Below, piece after piece: positions 1 to 9,963 of a stretch of DNA of 64,000 nt (position 1 is the first letter of the stretch; every line of letters starts with the position of its first letter). The position numbers and the translations under genes were made by a program. This DNA is from Datura wrightii (lineage: Eukaryota; Streptophyta; Magnoliopsida; Solanales; Solanaceae), in the NCBI GenBank assembly GCA_035772735.1, contig JASDFA010000007.1, positions 79,123,501-79,187,500 on the forward strand, written 5' to 3'. Below the pieces are notes generated by a model. It worked only from the letters and a program-made list of their open reading frames with translations, did not search any database and was not told the origin of the DNA.

Positions 1-166
1 ACCGATGGAGGGAAGTCTGAGTACCGAGAAGGTGGAAGCTAAAGAGCATGGAATAGAAGAAGTGTGGGGTCAAACACCCATCTCTAAAACTTGAAAGGAC
101 AACATGCTTTTAGCTTTGCATAGAGGCTCAGGGAGTATTTCTCATCCTTTAAATGTTAATTTAATA

Positions 167-199
167 CTATGAGGACATAGCATGATTTAAGTGTGGGGT
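167..199 (+). other. Hairpin plus internal polypurine-like tract in element C
   Basis: Stem CTATG (167-171), loop AGGA (172-175), stem CATAG (176-180), then TTTAAGTGTGGGGT at 186-199. The arrangement matches the hairpin plus tract found after ORF2 in A, B and I, but with a different stem sequence. Role inferred; see findings. Confidence 0.55.
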
Positions 200-453
200 G
201 AGGGAAATTTCAAAATTTTTGTGCTTAACAATTTTTGGTGGATGTAATGCTTGTGAGAAATTTGAAAATTTTGAAAATTTTTTGTGAATTAAGCATGACT
301 TCATCACCCGTTGGTTTTTCTTTTCGGTTCTTTTCCGAAGGGGGGTCTTTGAACCGAAGAATAAAAATTTGTTTTCTTTTTTTTTTCTTTCTTTCCTTTG
401 TATGTATATAGTGTTTTTAGTCATAGTTAGGGACTGTTTCCGACGATGGATGG

Positions 454-1874
454 TGATCTTGGGCAGATTTATATGCCTAAGTGATACTCAAAAGTATCAT
501 TTTCGCCTTGTTTATCTATCAATGTGTATACATTCTCATGTAATTGGTAATAAAATGTGAATTTATACTAACCAACATGATTAGCATTGTTTTTCAGGTA
601 AAATGTGATTTCGGGAAGCTAAAATGCATGTTGAAGGATATTGGAGTTGGACTTGGATGCGAGCAAGGGAAAAAGCATTGGACAGCATGAAATAAAGGGG
701 CTCCGCGATGGAGCCGTGTCACGCTGCCATCGCGGAGGCATTCTGCCTGGATGGTGAAAATTCAGCCAATTTCCAGTGGAGGTCCGCGTTTGCTCCTTGG
801 CACGGAGCCAGTGCTCCACAATGCACGTCATGCCACGTTGAGCCTAAATTCCCGGACCCCCAGTTCCAGTGAGGGTCCGCGTTCATGGCGTGTCACGGAG
901 GCAGTGCTCCGCGACGCACTCCGTGACACATTGCTCATTATTCCGGGAAAAATTCCCAGCAGTATAAATAGAACACTTAAGTTCATTTTTCATAATGCTG
1001 ACTTGGTAGAGCAAGGACGTGGGTTACAGGCAGTTGAGGGACGAAAAGTTCAGGGTATTTTCTCTTTTTCTTTCTTCTTTAATTCAAATGCTTGTATGAT
1101 TAACACTCATTTTATGATGATTAATCCACAAATGAGTGGCTAATTCCTATCCTTGCTGAGGTTATGAACAATTGTGATGAAATTTGATTATTGATTCTAT
1201 GGGTTTTCATCTTTTCTTCCATGTTGTTCTATTAATTCTTGTTTTTACTGCATTAGTGTGTGGCCTACATTAATGTACATCTAAAAAGTCCGGTTTCACT
1301 CGAGAGAGCACGAAATTGGAAAGTTGTGAATTAATAGGATATGTTCTTTACTTGATTTGGGAAAATTGAGTCTTGATTTGCTTTCAAGATAGAAATATAC
1401 CTGAAGGTCGTATTAGTCAATTTAGGAACCGGAATTGTATAGCTAGGACATGAATTGCATTTGATCACAGAAATGTAGACGGATGGTTCATGATTCTTAA
1501 GTGAGGTTAAATACGAGAGTTTTAATCTCTTGGCAGATCTTCTTGGCTAGCAACTAGAGGAAAAGATTAACCAAAGTATGATGATAATTAGTTTCATTAC
1601 ATGTTCGTTTAACCTTAGCATGGTTTCATTCATAGTTCAGATTCAAAGTAGATAATTGTTCTTAGTTTTAGTATAAAAATTTATAAAACAAACTATCAAC
1701 TTTTTGGTTCCGCTGTTGTTTGCATTTTTAGAAGTAAAATATAGTACACTTGAGCAATTTGCACTTCATCCAAGTCTCTGTGGGATCGATACTTGGCTTA
1801 CTAAAGCCACTTACTACTTGTTCGACCATGTGCACTTGCGTGTCGATTTATAACCCCATATAACACCCCGAACA
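454..1874 (+). mobile_element. Solo LTR of the B-type Athila-like family
   Basis: Begins TGATCTTGGG and ends CCGAACA, the same termini as the LTRs of A and B. It is flanked by a perfect 5-bp duplication GATGG (449-453 and 1875-1879), so it is a complete LTR left after recombination between the two LTRs of an inserted element. It carries the family GC-rich hairpin (stem halves 889-900 and 919-929) and a TATAAATAG box at 963-971. The insertion splits a block of element C corresponding to about 11680 in element A. Confidence 0.9.
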
Positions 1875-3211
1875 GATGGATGATGACCGTCTTGAAGAAA
1901 AATTAGTCAGTAGGTGTTGGATTTTTGAAACCATAACTAAATGGTGCTTGATGTTCCTGTTATGTGCCATACGTGATTGTAAGATGCAAGTATGTTTAGT
2001 GTGAAGCATGCAAGTGTATAACTGTGTTTGAGACACTTAGGCTCTTGAATTTGACCCAATATGATTGAAGCTTAATTCTGAATTCTTGTGATTAGCTGAG
2101 TAAGAGTCTGCTGAATGTGTCTTGATTTGAGCATGTGCCATGAGTGTAAGGTTTTTGACTATTCTGTGCTATTGTGGATTGTCTAGAACTTGCCTGGTGT
2201 GTTTATTAAACGAAATGAAGGATGTGAATTGTAGGATATGATTTAGGCATTTCTTTGAAGGAACCTAATTATTATCCCTCGTTTTACCTACCTTGAGAAA
2301 TTAATCCTAGTTAGCCCTGTTGAGCCTTGAGCCTATTATTTGATAGCTGCAACATAAGCTCAATCCTTTTCTTTCATTAACCTTGAATTTGATCCAAAGC
2401 TCCTAAGCGCTTAAAGAGGAAAAATCTGAAAGAGTAAAGGAGTGAGAGGAATGAAAAGAAATGAAAAGTAGCAAGTTGCAGAAGTGAGAAAAGGACAAAG
2501 GTGCACTTGTGTGAAAATGGTTGATTATTAGTAAGGAGTAAGAAAACAAATTAATGAAAAATTATTTATAGAGCTCCTTACTAATAAGTTAAAAGTGCCT
2601 AAAGAAAGGGGGAACATAAGAGGAAAAAGAAAGCTGAAAAGAGGAAAAAGGTGAAGTAAGGGAAGGGAAGTTCGTAATGAGGGCGTGATGTATTAAAAGC
2701 GCTTAGGGCAGATAGACACTATTACTGGCCATAATAGTACCTACCCGCACCTGGGTTACATTACAACCTTAAAAGTCCTACTTGATCTTACATTAATACA
2801 TCCTCAAATTAGTGGAGTAAAACATGAAGGGCAAGCTTATGGGTCATTACATGATGCATGTGAATTCTTTTTGAGAGTGAGCGTAATTCTATTCATGTAC
2901 CCACACATGTTGTGATTTAAAAATGGTTTTTGCATGTGAAATTGGGTAACTCTCTTTCCGTGAGGGCACATGTTGAATGAAGGATATAATTCATGTGGAA
3001 ATCCTTAATCAGTTGATTTGCATGAGTTTGCTAAGATTGAGAGTCGATTCTTGAGGTTAAGAAGTCTTAACATAGTTGTACTTCATTGCGATGATTAAAT
3101 TGTGCATGCTCTATTTTTAGCTTGTATCTTACGTAATCATTATAGCCGTAACTTGAATTATCTTGCTAAATTAGTCATGTGGGAGTCTCCATATGCATGA
3201 TATGTAAAAGG

Positions 3212-3248
3212 TTGTTCGAGGACGAACAAGGCTTTAAGTGTGGGGTTG
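3212..3248 (+). other. Pre-LTR hairpin and polypurine tract of element C
   Basis: TTGTTCG (3212-3218), AGGA (3219-3222) and CGAACAA (3223-3229) form a perfect 7-bp stem. It is followed by ctttaagtgtggggttg (3232-3248), which abuts the LTR start. By position this tract would prime plus-strand DNA synthesis. Confidence 0.75.
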
Positions 3249-4563
3249 TGATCACGGGCAAAAATAGTATGCCCGAGATACACTTTATGACATAAATTAG
3301 TCTTGTTTATCTAAGTTATTGTATACATTTTCATGTAATTTTATATGTATGTGAAGATATGTGCTAACCAACATGATTAGCCTTTGTTTTGTAGGTTTTG
3401 ATGACTTTTGAGCAACTAATCCATGAGTTGGTGATGTAGAGGCTTTGAAACGGAATTAACCAGTGAACGTCGGCAAACAGGAGGCACAAAACAGCCCACC
3501 TACGCGTCGGCAACATGCCACGGAAGGCAGGCTGATCACAACATCCCACCTGCACATTGGCAACGTGCCACGACAGGCTGGCTGCGCGACATGGAGGTGT
3601 CAACGCGCTGCCCAAGAAGCGTGACACGCTGCCAACGCGGCAGGGTGCTGCCGAGGCCAAATTTCGGGTGATTTCCAGAGAGCTTTCGCGTTGCTTCCGT
3701 GTCACGGAGGCAGCGCTCCGCGATACACTCCGTGACATGGAGCCATTCCACGACAGGCTAAATTAAGCATGTTCTCCATTTACTATAAATAGGACCCTTA
3801 GCTCCTAATTCCATTTTGTCACGATTTTATTCTGGAAAACTACCTAGGAGTGAAGGGAGAAGTGGGAGAACTCATCTAGGGTTTGGAAAATTCCCTTCTC
3901 ATCTACCGAATTCATGTAAGTATGTTAGTTTAGTAGTTGTTAGTTGTAGTTTTACGAAACATGAATGGCAAGAACCCTTCCTCTAGGGTTGAAGCCATGA
4001 ATTATGATTGTGATTTTATGAATTGTTTGGGAATTAAGTTATTGATTGTTGTTTTCATCTTGCATTCTGGATTGTTGATTGTTTTTATGATTGATCACTA
4101 TTAAAGCATATTTGTTAGGTTGAGTAATAGCTTGAGAAAGCATTACCTAGGTCAGGACATGAGAATGTGAGGAGCATGTTTGTATCTCGGGAGAGATTTT
4201 TGTGTCAGGATAGAAATATACCTAACACCGTGCTTGGTTGACACATAGGGGTTATGAAAGACCAACTTGGGATGTCACATCACCACTCGAAGAAGTAGTT
4301 GTGAGGCTAAGTTGAGTTAAATGGTTAGACGCACGAAAGTCCCTAATCGTTTCCCCGTAAACCACAACATAATTGATTGCCCGCGACTAGAAATTAAACT
4401 CCTCGCTCACAACGATGCAGTGAGGCTAGATTGCTGTGTTTAGAGGCTCGAAAGACCATAAACATGAAATTCTAATTATGTGAAATAACAATTGATAGTT
4501 CCATGCTTAACCCATTGCAAAGCGTAGTATCGCATGATTAATTGGTTTTCACTCTATGTTGCT

Positions 4564-6017
4564 TGATCTTGGGCAGATTTATATGCCCAAGTGATACTCA
4601 AACGTATCAATTTTACCTTGTTTGCTGTGCAATGTGTATATAATATCATGTAATTGGTAATAAAATGTGAATTTATACTAACCAACATGATTAGCATTTG
4701 TTTTGCAGGTAAATGTGATTTTTAGGAGCTAAAATGCATGTTGGAACTATGTCGGAGTTGGACTTGGATGCGAGCGTGCAAAAGACCTTGGAATGCACAT
4801 TTTATAGGGGCTCCGTGATGGAGCCGTGCCACGCTACCATCGCGGTAGCACACTGCCTGAACAGGAATTAAAATGGCAATTTCCAGTGTGCCTTCGCGTC
4901 AGCTCCGTGGCATGGAGAGAGGCCTCCGCGTTGGCCTCCGTGCCACGTTGAGGCTAATTTACCGGACCCTGAAATTCCAGTGAAGGTCTGCGTCCACGCC
5001 GTGTCACGGAGGCAGTGCTCCGCGTTGGCCTCCGTGACACGTTGCTTGTTATTCCGGGAAAAATTTCCCACTAGTATAAATAGCACACTTAGGTTTATTT
5101 TAATCAGTTTTTAGTTTTTAGACTGAGTTCAGAAGTGGAGAGCAAGGACGTGGGTTAGGAGCAGTTGAGGAACGAAAAAGCTAAGGGATTTCTTCTCTTC
5201 TTTTCTTCTTTCTATCAATTGTACGTATGATTTACACTCATTTTAGGATGATCAATCCACAAATGAGTGGCTAATTCTCTTCCTTGCTGGGTTTTGAACA
5301 TGTGTAATGAATTTTGATTATAATTGATATGGTTTTCTTCTTCTTCTTTCATGTTGTTCTGTTAATTCTTGTTCTTACTGCATTAGTGATTGGCCAACAT
5401 TAAGGTACATCTAAAAAGTCCAATTTCACTCGAGAGAGCAAGAAATTGGAAAGTTGTGAATTAATAGGGTATTGTTCTTAACTTGATTTGGGAAAATTGG
5501 GTTTTGATGTGCTTTCCTGATAGTAATATACTTGAAAGCCGTATAGTCAATTTAGGAACCGGAATTGTAGTGCTAGGTCATAAATTGCATTTGATCACAG
5601 AAATGTAGACAGATGGTTTATGATTCTAAAGTGAAATTAAATACGAAAGTTTTAATTTCTAGGCAAATGTTCTTGTCTAGCAATATGAAGAAGAGATTAA
5701 CCAAATTATCATGATTATCAAGTTCATTACTTGTTCTTAACCTTGGCATGTTCATATCCATTGTCTGAATTCACAGTAAATAGTTGTTATTAATTTTAGT
5801 ATATATAGTTTAGAAACAAAAACTCAAGTAACTGTTGGTTACATTGTTGTTAGCATAATTAGAAGTGAAATAGGAATATAGTAAACTAGGCAACTTTACA
5901 TATCTTGAGCCTCCTTGGATCGATACTTGGCTACTTAGCCACTTTATTACTTGTTTGACCACGTGCACTTGCGTGTCGGTTTATAATATATAATACCAAT
6001 CGGAATAGCACCGAACA
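4564..6017 (+). repeat. 5' LTR of element A
   Basis: Runs from TGATCTTGGG to CCGAACA. Near the start are two small hairpins: TTGGGCA/TGCCCAA (4569-4575, 4584-4590) and TGATAC/GTATCA (4592-4597, 4604-4609). A GC-rich block at about 4808-5043 contains the hairpin GTGTCACGGAGG/CCTCCGTGACAC (5001-5012, 5029-5040). A TATA box follows at 5075-5083. Confidence 0.95.
5001..5083 (+). promoter_or_regulatory. LTR promoter of element A: GC hairpin and TATA box
   Basis: A 12-bp perfect inverted repeat (5001-5012 with 5029-5040) whose loop contains CTCCGCG is followed 35 bases later by TATAAATAG (5075-5083). Transcription probably starts about 30 bases further on. The same arrangement occurs in the solo LTR (TATA 963-971), the B 3' LTR (25136-25144) and the C LTR (3784-3792). 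Confidence 0.7.
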
Positions 6018-6023
6018 AGTTTT

Positions 6024-6040
6024 TGGCGCCGTTACCGGGG
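6024..6040 (+). other. Primer-binding site of element A (tRNA-Asp type)
   Basis: TGGCGCCGTTACCGGGG begins 6 bases after the LTR. It is the complement of the 3' end of plant tRNA-Asp (as I recall it) with one mismatch, A for G at the eleventh base. This primer is characteristic of Athila-group elements. Confidence 0.85.
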
Positions 6041-6180
6041 AGGCTAGGTGATTTGTGAAATTGTGTTTAGTGTTTATTTACTGTATTTTTATTTTTTTTT
6101 CCTTAAGTGTTAGCAACTTGGTCTTAGCCTGTATTTTGCAGAGTTTGTTTCTGTGAACACTGGCAAGGGACAAAGAGCTG

Positions 6181-8553
6181 GTGGAATCGTACTTAGAGCC
6201 TGAACGTGAATTTCATAGTCAACGTAGAGAAGCTCTACGAAAGAAGCTGCAGTTGCTTAAACAGTCTATGATGGAGCAACAAAATCCACCAGTTGTGCGG
6301 GCAGTGTTAGTGCCCGATGAAGCAGCAGCAAGGCCGGTTCGCGAGGTGGCAATCCCACACGCAAACAATGTACATTCTAGCATCCGCAAACCAGAGCCTG
6401 GAGGGAGGTTTGAATTAAAGCAGAATATGGTGCAACTCTTGCACACAAGCGGGCAATTTACCGGTCTCCCTCATGAAGATCCACAACAACATCTCCAAAA
6501 CTTTTTGGAGATAAGTGACACTTATATACCCGCTGGAGTGTCACCTGATTATGTTCGGCTCACCTTATTTCCATTTTCCTTACTTGGTGAAGCCAAGAGG
6601 TGGTTAAAAGCTGAACCACCCAATTCTATATCAACGTGGGATGATCTTGCACGGAAGTTTTTGATCAGATTTTTCCCTTATGGTAAAACAACCAGACTTA
6701 GAAGTCAAATTCTAAGTTTTAAACAGAGGGAAGGAGAAAATCTATATCAAGCCTGGGAAAGATTTAAATCCATGTTGCGGGACTGTCCTCATCATCATCA
6801 GTCCAATGAGGTGTTGGTACGCACATTTATTGAGGGTTTGGAACCCCACACTAAAATTTTGTTAGATTCAGCAGCTGGAGGGTAAGCGCTGGAAAAGACT
6901 TACGAGGAGCTGTACACTTTGCTCAACCGAATTTCACAAGGCAATCCAGAATCGAATGCAGATTCATCTCGAGGTGGAGCAAGGAAAGAAGCGGGAGTGC
7001 TTGAAGTGGATGGGTTTACAGCTATCGCTGCACAGATAGCTGCTTTGCAAAATGAGTTAAAGAACCACTTCAGCAATATGAATTTGAATCAGCCTTCAGC
7101 TTCAGTCAATGCAGTTCAACAAATGTGGTGTGAAGTGTGTGGTAGTAGTGAGCATTCAGCTGAATGCTGTGGTGCAAATCCTGATTTTGTTAACTTTGTG
7201 GGCAATGCACAGAGAAAACAGCAGCAGTTTGGTAGTGGCTACAACTCAAATTGGAGGAACCATCCGAATTTTTCGTGGGGTAGCAACAACCAACAAGGCC
7301 AAAGCTCAGGGCAGGGTATGCACAGAAACCAAGGAGGGAAACAAAATTATCAAGCTCAATTCAGAAATCACAATGCCCCTCCTCCACCACCATCACCTAC
7401 CATTGAGGAGATGTTCAAAACCATGATCGCTAATCAGGCACAATTGCAGGCTGACTATGTTAAATTGGCAGCCGAAGTGAAGAATAATCAGTTGGCGACC
7501 AAGGCTCTTGAATATCAGTTTGGGCAATTTGCTAGTGCCCAAAATACGAGACCCAGAGGAGGACTACCTAGCGACACGGATCCTAATCCGAAGCAAGTAA
7601 ATGTAGTGACCACGAGGAGTGGTTTACAGTTGAAGGAGGTGGAACCGAAAAGACCGCCTCAAAAGTCAGGAGCAGCAGATGTTGAGGGAGAGCAAATCTC
7701 AGATAAGGGGAAGACTAAAGAAGATGAACCAGAAAGGCCTCCACCCCCGTTCACTCAACGACTTAAGAAACACAAGGAGGAGGCGTGTTTCCAGAAATTC
7801 ATGAAGGTACTTAAACAGGTACATGTTAACTTACCTCTTGTTGATGTCTTGCAGGGAGTGCCAAAATATGCGAAATATATTAAAGACATCGTGGCTAACA
7901 AAAGTCGTTTGACTGAGTATGCCACGGTAGCTTTAACTGAGGAATACACTTCCCGTATTCAGAATAGGTTGCCCACAAAACTGAAAGACCCTGGAAGTTT
8001 TACTATCCAGCTTACGATTGGGCAAAGTATCCGAGCTCGTGGATTATGCGACTTGGGGGCAAGCATAAATCTGATGCCATCTTCGGTATTCAGAAAGTTA
8101 GGTCTAGGGAGTCCTAGACCTACAACGGTAATCTTGCAGCTAGCAGACAGGTCTTTATCTAAGCCGGATGGCATTGTTGAGGATGTGTTAGTGCAAGTAG
8201 GCTCCCTCATTTTTTCGGTCGATTTCATTGTTCTGGATTTTGAACAAGATGCTGAAGTCCCATTTATTTTGGGACGACCCTTTTTAGCAACCGGAAAAGC
8301 ATTAATTGATGTAGCTGCGGGTCAACTCACGATGCAAGCACATGACAAGGTCGAAGTTTTCGATGTGTACAAGGTACCTAAGCTCCCGACTGTTTATAAG
8401 GAACTCTCAGTGATCAACGTGATTGATCATGGGAAGGCTAATGGAATGAGTGATTCCCGAGAGTTACTAGGTAGGCCACCGGATAAGGTTGAGAACTACT
8501 GGGGGGATGACCATGATCGGGACAAATCGTCCATCACCCTAGTAAACAAGTGA
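6181..8553 (+). pseudogene. gag-protease ORF of element A, broken by one stop
   Basis: One reading frame of about 790 codons, interrupted by a single TAA at 6883-6885 where copy B has CAA. Order: a retrotransposon Gag domain of Athila type (about 6470-6880, with a CPHHH stretch), a CX2CX4HX4C zinc knuckle (CEVCGSSEH..., near 7128), a proline- and charge-rich linker, then an aspartic protease with active site DLGAS (near 8050) and the ILGRPF flap-side motif (near 8265). The frame is open from codon GTG 6181 without an ATG until 6268, so the true start is probably ATG 6268 or 6271. No pol domain follows. Gag would build the particle and the protease would cleave it. The zinc knuckle and protease motifs are unaltered; only the stop disables this copy. 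Confidence 0.85.
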
Positions 8554-8593
8554 GCATAAAGGACGTCGAGCCGCGACGGTAAACCATGCGCTG

Positions 8594-8611
8594 CACGGGA
8601 GGCAACCCGTG
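8594..8611 (+). other. Conserved hairpin just after the gag-protease stop (A)
   Basis: CACGGGAGGCAACCCGTG: 6-bp stem with a 6-base loop, 40 bases past the stop, followed by AT-rich DNA. Identical stem and loop occur in B (21596-21613) and, reversed, in I (62383-62400). Confidence 0.7.
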
Positions 8612-8879
8612 AGAAAAATATTTTATTCTTCTTCTTTTTGCATAGTGTAGTTAGTTTTTATCTTTATTTTTGTTTTTATTTGTTTATTTCCAATTTTTAT
8701 TTTTCTTCTTCTTTTCTTGATTAGGTTTAGATTTTCATTTTAGTTAGTATTTTTTATTTTAGTTAGGGAAATCTATTAATTTAACCAATTTTTGTTTAGT
8801 GAGGTGATTTTCAGGTATAACGGAGGAAATATACATGGAATCGAGAAAATGAGGCAAGGTATGAAAAATCAAATTAATT

Positions 8880-9150
8880 GAAGAAACAGTGCACTGGCGC
8901 GTTGGCGCCGTGTCACGGAGGTAGGGCTCCGCGTTACCCTCCGTGACACGTTGAAGGCAAAATCCGGATTTTTCAAAAATTCCAGTAAGCCAACGCATTG
9001 GCTCCGTGTCACGGAGGAGGGTCTCCGCGTTACCCTCCGTGACATGTTGTCGTGTATTTGGTGTCGGGTCACACCGGGTAACCAGGTGACCTGCATGTTT
9101 TCTTAATTTAAAACCCCAGATTTCACCCCATTTCTTCCCATTCCCTCTTC
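8880..9150 (+). promoter_or_regulatory. Putative internal promoter of ORF2 in element A
   Basis: Two tandem GC-rich hairpins, each CGTGTCACGGAGG paired with CCTCCGTGACACG or a near match (8909-8921 with 8938-8950; 9005-9017 with 9034-9046), with CTCCGCG in the loops. This is the same motif found upstream of the LTR TATA box. A TATA-like tttaaaa near 9105 and a pyrimidine-rich patch (about 9125-9160) follow, resembling a plant core promoter. It lies about 0.8 kb upstream of ORF2, ahead of a leader intron. Element I has the same two hairpins (61975-62016, 62070-62111); B lacks the whole block. Promoter activity is inferred. Confidence 0.6.
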
Positions 9151-9247
9151 CCTCTGCAACCAAAACACCTATTTCCCCCTCCCCAAGCACCGTGCCACGT
9201 TCCTAGGCAAGGAATACGTCAAGTTTCTTCGGTTTCTCAATTCAAAG

Positions 9248-9958
9248 GTATGTTTTCATCGTCTATCTCAATTTTTTGGCGATTTTTGTCAAATTTGGGC
9301 ATGTGAGGTGAGATATGTCACCCTAGGTAGAAATTAAACATGAATGTTAGATTATTTGTGATTGATATATGTTTGGATTGTTGTAATTAGCGTTTGAACT
9401 TATCGATTGCGTAAATAATTTGAATTTGATTATAGAATTGTATTCTAGGGCATGAGTTGTTGAATTTAACTTGAGCGACTTGATAAGTCGGCAAATTAGA
9501 TGCCGGGGTGTGTTTGTAAATTGAGAGAAGTCGTGGTAAATATTGTGTAAATGTTAAAAGACGACAAATTCTCGAATTTTTATGGGAAAATGCAAAAAGT
9601 GTGTAAATTGGTTAGATTGTTTGGAGTAGATTGTATATAGAATGTTTTTATCATTGTTTTTATTTTGTTGTTGTTTTTGTTGCAAAGTGCGATGTGTGAA
9701 TTGTTAGCGATAGTAGGATTTGGATTAGCTGTATGAAGTCTGAGTAGTACGCTAACCGTTATGCTGTCGAAATTTTTTTTGTGAACGCACTAAGCATGAA
9801 GTGTATAGTGTTTTATGTGGTGTAATTAGAGTTATCTTTGCCGTAATTTTGTAGAAGTAGCTAAGGCCTAAGTGTGGGGTAAATGTTGTGTAACCCGACC
9901 TTAGCCGAAGTTAACAAGTTTTTAGCTTAACTTTGTGCTTGTTTGTGTAAATTGACAG
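9248..9958 (+). other. Candidate 5' leader intron of ORF2 (A)
   Basis: Donor AAAG|GTATGT at 9247/9248 and acceptor TTGACAG|GT at 9958/9959, six bases before the ORF2 ATG. The sequence between is AT-rich with many stops. Element I keeps the same donor and acceptor contexts (intron 61074-61774, minus strand), and element G keeps the acceptor (51786). A TAAGTGTGGGGT tract lies inside at 9869-9880. Confidence 0.65.
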
Positions 9959-9963
9959 GTACA

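Larger units (their letters stand above)
1..3248 (+). mobile_element. Element C: 3' internal non-coding region of a divergent Athila-like element
   Basis: No long ORF is present. The stretch shares short blocks, in the same order, with the region downstream of ORF2 in element A: the cgaccgtctt block (near 1887), the aacttgcctggtgtgt block (near 2189), the tgagcctt block (near 2320), and a block at 2828-2870 matching 12661-12716. It ends in a hairpin and polypurine tract and runs straight into an LTR at 3249. It is therefore the 3' end of an LTR element whose coding part lies outside the window to the left. A solo LTR (454-1874) interrupts it. Positions 1-166 show no recognisable gene. Confidence 0.75.

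Noticed and set aside
751..1143. 130-codon ORF in the solo LTR, and similar ORFs in other LTRs (3364-3766, 18072-18653, 24792-25277)
   Set aside because: They lie across the GC-rich hairpin block of the LTR, are open by base composition, and are not kept in the same frame between LTR copies.
6883..6885. Programmed stop-codon readthrough between Gag and protease
   Set aside because: The stop lies within the Gag region, not at a Gag/protease boundary, and B has a sense codon there.
9943..9963. Extending ORF2 upstream of ATG 9964
   Set aside because: The upstream codons start at a non-ATG codon and run through the likely splice acceptor at 9958. Element I shows the same ATG after the same acceptor.
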